Positions 10,921 to 18,600 of a stretch of 64,000 bases of DNA are shown here, one piece after another (position 1 is the first letter of the stretch; the number at the start of each line of letters is the position of its first letter). The translations under genes were made by a program, and so were the position numbers. Origin of the DNA: Chrysogorgia sp. JL179-B06 (taxonomy: Eukaryota; Cnidaria; Anthozoa; Scleralcyonacea; Chrysogorgiidae); contig JAYKKM010000034.1 in assembly GCA_035772405.1 (NCBI GenBank), positions 782,001-846,000 on the forward strand, read 5' to 3'. The notes beneath the pieces were generated by a model. It was not told where the DNA came from. It worked only from the letters and a program-made list of their open reading frames with translations, and did no database searches.

Positions 10921-12563
10921 TATTTGACCTAGAATCCAAGCAAAACTATGAACTTACTTAGTTTACAAATACTAGGTATATGGACAAACAACTATAGGAT
11001 CTACTATTTACAAGATATACTCTATGTTCTGCTATAGTTTAGTCCATCCTCCAACAACTTAATGAACGACCTAATTTAATCTAATCTACAGTTTACAAGT
11101 TCATCACTCTTTTCACTCTATGTCTCCATATATAGTTTGCTCCAATTATATTAGAAATCGAGCACCATTTCATAACTGATTTAATTTCGCATTTATCGTC
11201 AGTGAATTTCCGCAGACTTCCAAAGACGTCCTGCTTTATATACGCATCCAAGAGAACCAAAACACATTACCAGCAGCTTCATATCGTAATGATGTGATCT
11301 TAGCGTAACAACTAAGTCCTGGTAGCGACTGATTTTTTCGTCATAAGATTGTTGTAAATACAAATCAAAACACACTTTAACTTCCACCAAATAACAGCTT
11401 TTTTCCGACTTATCCACCAGGACAATATCAACTTTACGATGTTGTAATTCAGAAAGCTCGGTCTTGAACTCAGGAAATATTGTTTCGGCCATCCTGTCAA
11501 CGTACACAGGAACTCGTGGCTTGACCATTTTGATAAACGCAGCTAACTTTTCAACAATTCGATTATGTCGACGACTATGAAAGTTTCCAAACTGTGTGTA
11601 ACATCCATTCAGAAGATGGGCAATAGATTCTGTATGCGATTTACAAAACGGACATCTCGGGTCATTTTCTCGGTTCCACAGGTACACGGTGAAGTTCGTA
11701 GGAAGAATACTCAATCTCGCTTTGATCGCAAATGTAACGAGATTATCATCTAGAATCCAGTTGTATAAAAAAGAGTGCGATGACTTTAACTGAGTGTCTT
11801 CCATTCCGAGAAACGAACCTTGAATTAATAACGACTTTGCCTTTTCAAGTTCACGTTCAACAGTAATATTAAACAGAGCTTTTTGTAGATCGCACTTGTC
11901 ATCGAACCATGACTTATCATTAACTAGAATCATCGCTTTGTCATCACGAAAGCAAACTCGAACACCGATCTTTCTCGCATACCTTAAGATTTCCGGCCAG
12001 TCTGAATACGATCCGAAAGGTTTTCGAATTTAGAAAATTTCCGTCTCGTTTCAGTTCATAGACGAGAAAGATGTTATCCTCGTCGGTTGACATGTCTACA
12101 TTTCTCTTCCTCATATCCAGCTTAAGTGATCCGAGCAACATACGAAAAACTTTCCATAGGATGATTCAGCATTTTGATTAGAAAAGCCAGTCGTGTGGTT
12201 CGGTAAACATCCGATATTCTCTTAATACCGATTCCTCCAAGCTCTCGTGGCAGGTATATGATAACAGCTTGTGTTGTTGTAGAGTACAGACCATACATTT
12301 CGCGAACAGTACTCGTCACGATCTCATCAAATTTTTGCAATAACACTTCATCGATTCGGGTGTTATAAACGTGGTGTAGAATTTTGGCTAAAGCCAGGTT
12401 ATTTAAAGCACTTGACTTTAAAGCCAAAGGTAACGAACTGACTTTGATTTTTAACACTAGTTCTTTAAACAATGTAATCGTATCCGTTAACTGAGTTTTA
12501 CATTCTCCGGATAACGATAACTCTTTTCCCAGGTATTTATACTCTTTTCCCAGGTATTTATAC

Positions 12564-12632
<69 letters not shown>

Positions 12633-15600
12633 TAGAAAATTTATATAGCGCTGATTCCATATAGTCCATAAGCGCTTTACAATGGTTTTAACTAATTAAT
12701 TAACAGTAAACTAAGAAAACTTATTTAACAAGCTATTTACAATCTTCTGGTAAAATAAAATAAAATGTTCTTAAGTTCATAATGCAATGCAATTATAAAA
12801 GCGCTTTTGTAAAAAGATGTGTTTTAAGTTGTTTTTAGACATTTAAACGTTGGTAGTATAATCTTATAGTGAATTCTGAACTCTATTTGTAGTAGTTGTT
12901 TTGAATGTGTAGTTGTTTTAAACTTTTAACACAGGTGTAATATGTTCTTGTCGTTTGGTGAGGAATACTAGTCTGGCTGCCGAGTTTTGTACGCTTTGAA
13001 GTTTCTGTATTAGCTGATTTGGAACACCATACAAAAGTGAATTACAGAAATCCTACCTAGTTGTTACAACATAATGTACAATAATTTTTCGAATACGCGC
13101 TATATTCCTTAAATGGTATAACACTGATTTGCAGGTTGCCTTGCCTTGATATGATCTTCCATTGATAGAGACGAATAAAAAATAGTTCCAATATTAATGT
13201 CACAGATTGAAACAGAGTCCGCGACGGGTTGTTTGAAGCTATTTAAGACAGACCTACATGTGTCAACAATGCATTGTTTCAAAAAATTGTTTGTACAGTT
13301 GTACTAAATGTTATTCAACATTCTGTTGTTATGCAAACCTTAGGTTACCCAGCTTGCAAATTTTGAACCGTGGTTGATAAATACACCTTTGGCCCTTCAT
13401 TAAAGATGAAACGGTGTTCATTAGAGGGAATTGTAAATTGATTAGTGTGTTCAGATAGTCAATAAGGTTTACCGAATTTCATTAATAACTAATGCGAAAT
13501 CATTAACAACACCAAATTAATTATGCCGTGGAAGTAAACTTCAAAAACATCAAACGAAACACAATAACATTTATTGAATAGACAATCATGTGGATCGACA
13601 TTGCATAAGCCTATATGCACGCTTCATTTGCGTCAAATGAAAGGTATGAGAGGTATACATGTATACACAAAATTCATACCGATACAGTTGAGCGCAGTGC
13701 AGTACGAATAAAGGTTCATTGGCCTCAGAGGAATCAATAAAGCATAAATAGAAGGTTTCCTTGCTTTGCTGTTACCAATACAAAGGTAAACATAATGGCT
13801 GAACGACGACGAAGGCAGAGAATATCCCAAGAAGATAGAGATCGTTTGGTGCGAGCGTTCGAAGAATCAGAACAAGATTATCTCACGGTCGCAGACACAT
13901 TGGGCATAAACCGTTCAACGGCTAGGGGAATAATTTCTAGATATATACGCGAGAATAGAACGGTCGAAAGACCGCGTGGTGGTGCCAACAATGTAAAATT
14001 TAATGATGAGATGAAGCATTATCACGTGTATAGAACCAGCAGAACGCAACAGACCAGATGTTATCCAACGCCGCCAGGCATACGCCCGGTGGTTCCTAGA
14101 AGACACCAATCTCCATCAAACGATTTTCATTGATGAATGTGGATTTAACATCTGGACTGCCAGAAACCATGGCCGTTCGCAACGAGGGGATAGAGCATAC
14201 CGCCAGGTATGTGGCCAGAAAGGGCGCAACATAACAATATGTTTGGCAATCTTACCAGTATTTGGTTTGGTCCATCATATCATTCAGATGGGTGGCATGA
14301 ACGGGGAGTCATTTAACGATTTCCTCGTGCACACTGGTCAACATTTAGATGGACATGAGATGCATAGCCTTATTTTTTATGGAGCTCCCGCGCATCGCCG
14401 AGCAGAGGCCCCAAACGACAACACAACTGTGCGGATATTGCCACCTTACTCGCCATTCTTATATATAGTGGAACAGGCTATCAGTTGTTTAAAGGCAAAC
14501 ATCAAAGCAGACCTATCAACTCCCGAACTGCAAAACCTGCTGGGCGACAGAAACGCAGCTCGCAACGCCCAGCTACCGACCATTAGGAGAGTATAGGAAG
14601 CAACTTCTCGAAGCTTCAGCTCGAAGATGCATGGGTTCTATCACCGTGCCTAAATGCGCAGCATGGTTCCGTCTTATGCAGGGGTACTTACCTCGATGTC
14701 TTGCTGGAGAACTTATCGAGGGATGAACATTGGGTATACATGATGTATTTGGGTCGTTGTGGTAACTGTGTATTTCGATTACCTATTTGAACGATTTGGT
14801 ATTTTACACTGGGGTGCAGACTATCCTCGCTTATGTTGCTCCTCGCATTTTGCTAAATGAAATTCGGTTGTGTATGAATGAAATGTCGATCCACACGATT
14901 GTCTATTCAATAAATGTTATTGTGTTTCGTTTGATGTTTTTGAAGTTTACTTCCACGGCATAATTAATGTGGTGTTGTTAATGATTTCGAATTAGTTATT
15001 AATGAAATTCGGTAAACCTTATTGACTATCTGAACACGCTAATGAATTTACAATTCCCTCTAATGAACACCGTTACATCTTTAATGAAGGGCCAAAGGTG
15101 TACTAAAAATGATGAAATCTAAAATCCGTATTAACAAAGTCTTTGTGTAGTTCACTTTCGGATGATCTTTATCAAATCTGGACTAAAACACTCTAATATA
15201 AGTTCCAGCGGGTAACTTTTCTTGTTCCCGTGCCCGTTGTTACACTTGTTCTTTCCTTAACTCCGCTACGTGTATTTCCGGACTTAAATTTGATTTCGTT
15301 ATTCGGCAGTTTTACATGCACCTCCTTCAAAATTATTTACGGCGTGCCTCTGACAGATTTGCTGAACATCTTCGATGTTGATAAACCTGTTCGCGCGACA
15401 TTTTAATAGTTCCAACCATCCGATTTGGGACATGAAAGTTTGTGCTATCTCACCTATTTCCGGTGGCAATGATCGATTGCCGTAAAAAAAAGAAAAGCGT
15501 CCCATTCTCAAATTGGAACCATTCATTCTTATGGGCTTAACGAACGATTTTATTTTCCCTCTGAATCGTTTTTGTCTTGCAAGGGCGGACAAAAACACTA

Positions 15601-18600
15601 GCTTCTCACTTAATCCCCTTGGATTTTTACTTTATTTCACGTCCAACTTTATTTCACGCCACACATTCCTTTGTATGACCTGTTTAAAAATAGCAAATAT
15701 CTTTCCTACTTTTACATCTTATTAACTAGAAGTTACTATCGCAAGGGAAGTGCTGCCTCAAAATGCAAGGCAGTCGTAATATTGTGCAAAATTGCAAAAC
15801 TAAGTGGTGGGCTAGTTATTGAACTCAAGTCAGAGGTAGTATAGTCTCGTACCCATGCGGTTATGGTTCAGGTAATACGAGAGCAGTGAGTTCTACATAT
15901 ATATGGAGCTCACAATGAGCTTGCTGGACCATAGGTACATACTAGAAATTACTATCGCAAGTGAAGTGCTGCCTCATTTCAAAGAAATTCCAATATTTTA
16001 CAAGACAGATTGGCGACGTAAAGAGGCGCGGGTAGAACCGTAGGGGAAACTACTTTGTTATCGCATTTATGGTCACAAATTTTTTTCAATCAATAATTAA
16101 TTACCAAAGCTTGATAAACCAAAAAACAAAATCGAGAAATACCAGGTTATTTATTACCTTCGACGGTTATTAGCACACTTCCCTTCAGATGTTCCCTTCA
16201 GATGTCTTAAAAATTGCAACAGTGTTGCAATCAACAGTTAGCAAGCAATGTTGATAGTTTAACCGAGACTCCAAAAATAGAATATTGAGTGCATTTTCAA
16301 AAAAATAAGGTGGATTGTTAGTTGCCATAAACCAATCACTGGCAAATGGTCACTATATTGCAAAGAATACATTTTATCAGAGTAAAAAGGTTTTATTAAC
16401 ATAATTTCTTATACAAGTATAAAGGTTATTTCCGACACACAATGTGACATTTAGGAATGATGAATCCCATGCATTAATGTTTGTTATTTGATGTATTATT
16501 GCACATTTTGTTTAAATTGTTTTGTATTGCCTTGTCTAAAATCAGCACAAATCGTTTTACTTGGGTCAACAACATCCAACCTCGTACCCAGGGCATTTTG
16601 CTTCCACGGTGGAAGGTCTGCGAAAATGGCCCTGGGATTTCTGGGTGTTTAGATATGATAATTTTTGTGGTCTTTGTTCCATTGCCTTTGTCTACTTTAT
16701 TGACCTGAACAATTGAAAAATAATCAGAGTTGTTCATGTCAGCATTTGTCGGCATAAAAGCAGCTAACAAGATTAATAATTTACCATACATCCATGGTTA
16801 TCTCTTACAAAAGGTATGAAGAAGCATATATCCAATTTAGTGAAAGTTATCACTTCTAATTTGCTGTACAATTTAAAGATAGCATTCAGATTTAGATGAA
16901 TAAATTATACTCGGCTGAATTAATTGGAGTTTTATGACAAGCCAATCGCATTATAGAATGGACCAGCCGATCCCAGGGACATTTTCGCCGACCTTCCACC
17001 GTGGAGGGTATGCCCTGGGACCAGGATTTTCTTCGACATCATTTGCCATTCTCAACAACAGAGCAACAATAACATACACATTGTAACATGATATTCACTA
17101 TCACTTGCTGTTGGAAAATATAAATATACACTGAAGTAAAATATTTGCATCAATATTAGTAATACCATAGTTGTTACCAGTGGCGAAACTGGCCGTAGCA
17201 ACTGGTCATGTTAGACTGAATATGTAAATCGTTTAAAAATTTGCATACTGGTTGTTACAACCAACTGAATTAACATCAATGTTGTTCCAGAAAAGATTAT
17301 ATCTATTCTTCGAGTGGTCTTGAATCCTGTTTGATTCTTACGTTGTTGTGTCCACCAATTCGGGCACGATATTGATCGATTGTCACTCCCATTTCAGGTA
17401 AAGTAATGACAAGGTTTTTCTCTGCACAGATGTAAGTTTGTTGAGCAACAGGCACAAACCTTCGTTTGTAAATATTGAGTATTGTCTTTGGCGAGAACTG
17501 TCAAATGTCACCGGCTTCGCTAGGTTTGATTTTAACGAGCACAATGACTTCGTTTGATTTGAGTTGCGTGTACACACGAGACAAACAAGAAAAACTAAGT
17601 ACACAGAACTATCTTAGTCGTCTTACCTTGAAAACAGAATATCTCGTCTCGTTGCGTGATCAGAAAATACCATGTTCGTGGTGGCGTTGACAAGTTCCGA
17701 ACATTAATTCCGTACAACTTCCGTGAAAACGAATAACCCTCTGGAGTATGTGAACAATCTCGTTCCAGAGCAAACTAAATTTAAACTACGTCATAAAACT
17801 GAACATCCACCTAGGAAATTTTCACATATATCGAGATCTCGTTGACTATACATAGGTGCGGAAAGAGGTCTGGGCACGAGACATAGATAACGCAGGTCAA
17901 GATTAGTGTGCTGCCTACGGCAGCAACTAACTCTGGGGCACTCTGGGATACGTTAGACATCTATCTGGGGTAAGACATTCATTATGCACAGCCAGGGCCA
18001 CCTGCACATGCTGCACGTCTGAGTACCCCACTTGTTGTGTTGTAACCGTATAGTAGTTCATGAACATGTGTAATATTAAACAGATGTAAGTTGAACAGTT
18101 GCATAAAAGTCGAACATAAAGATAAAATAGTTGTATACAGTAACATAGCTCTCTGTACAAGGCTTGCATAAAATGCAGTTCAATATGAACACAAAACGTT
18201 GACATTATAACAGCTGATAAACTAAGTTAATCAAAATTTGTTTCTTGCATAAAAATGCAGTTCAATATGAACACAAAAAGTTGGCATTATAACAGTTGAT
18301 AAACTAAGTTAATCAGAATTTGTTTCTTGACATTATAACAGTTGATAAATTTGTATAAAAATGCAGTTCAATATATCTCACAGCTGCATGTGTATGAGCA
18401 TACAATGTATCGTGAGAAACGATGAACTCACAAGTCACACCAATATACACCTAAAATAGAAGGTAAATCTTATTCACAAACAAATAATTTGATTATTGTG
18501 ATATTGATAACCATGACGAGTAGCATATTTGGCATATTATAAACAATGACAATTGATCTCCTTAAAATTTAATAGCGAGTTAAATTCTAGTTGCCTTACC

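Noticed and set aside
16474..16791. 105-codon ORF in intron 2
   Set aside because: It includes the CCCAGGG hairpin repeat, and the opposite strand is equally open.
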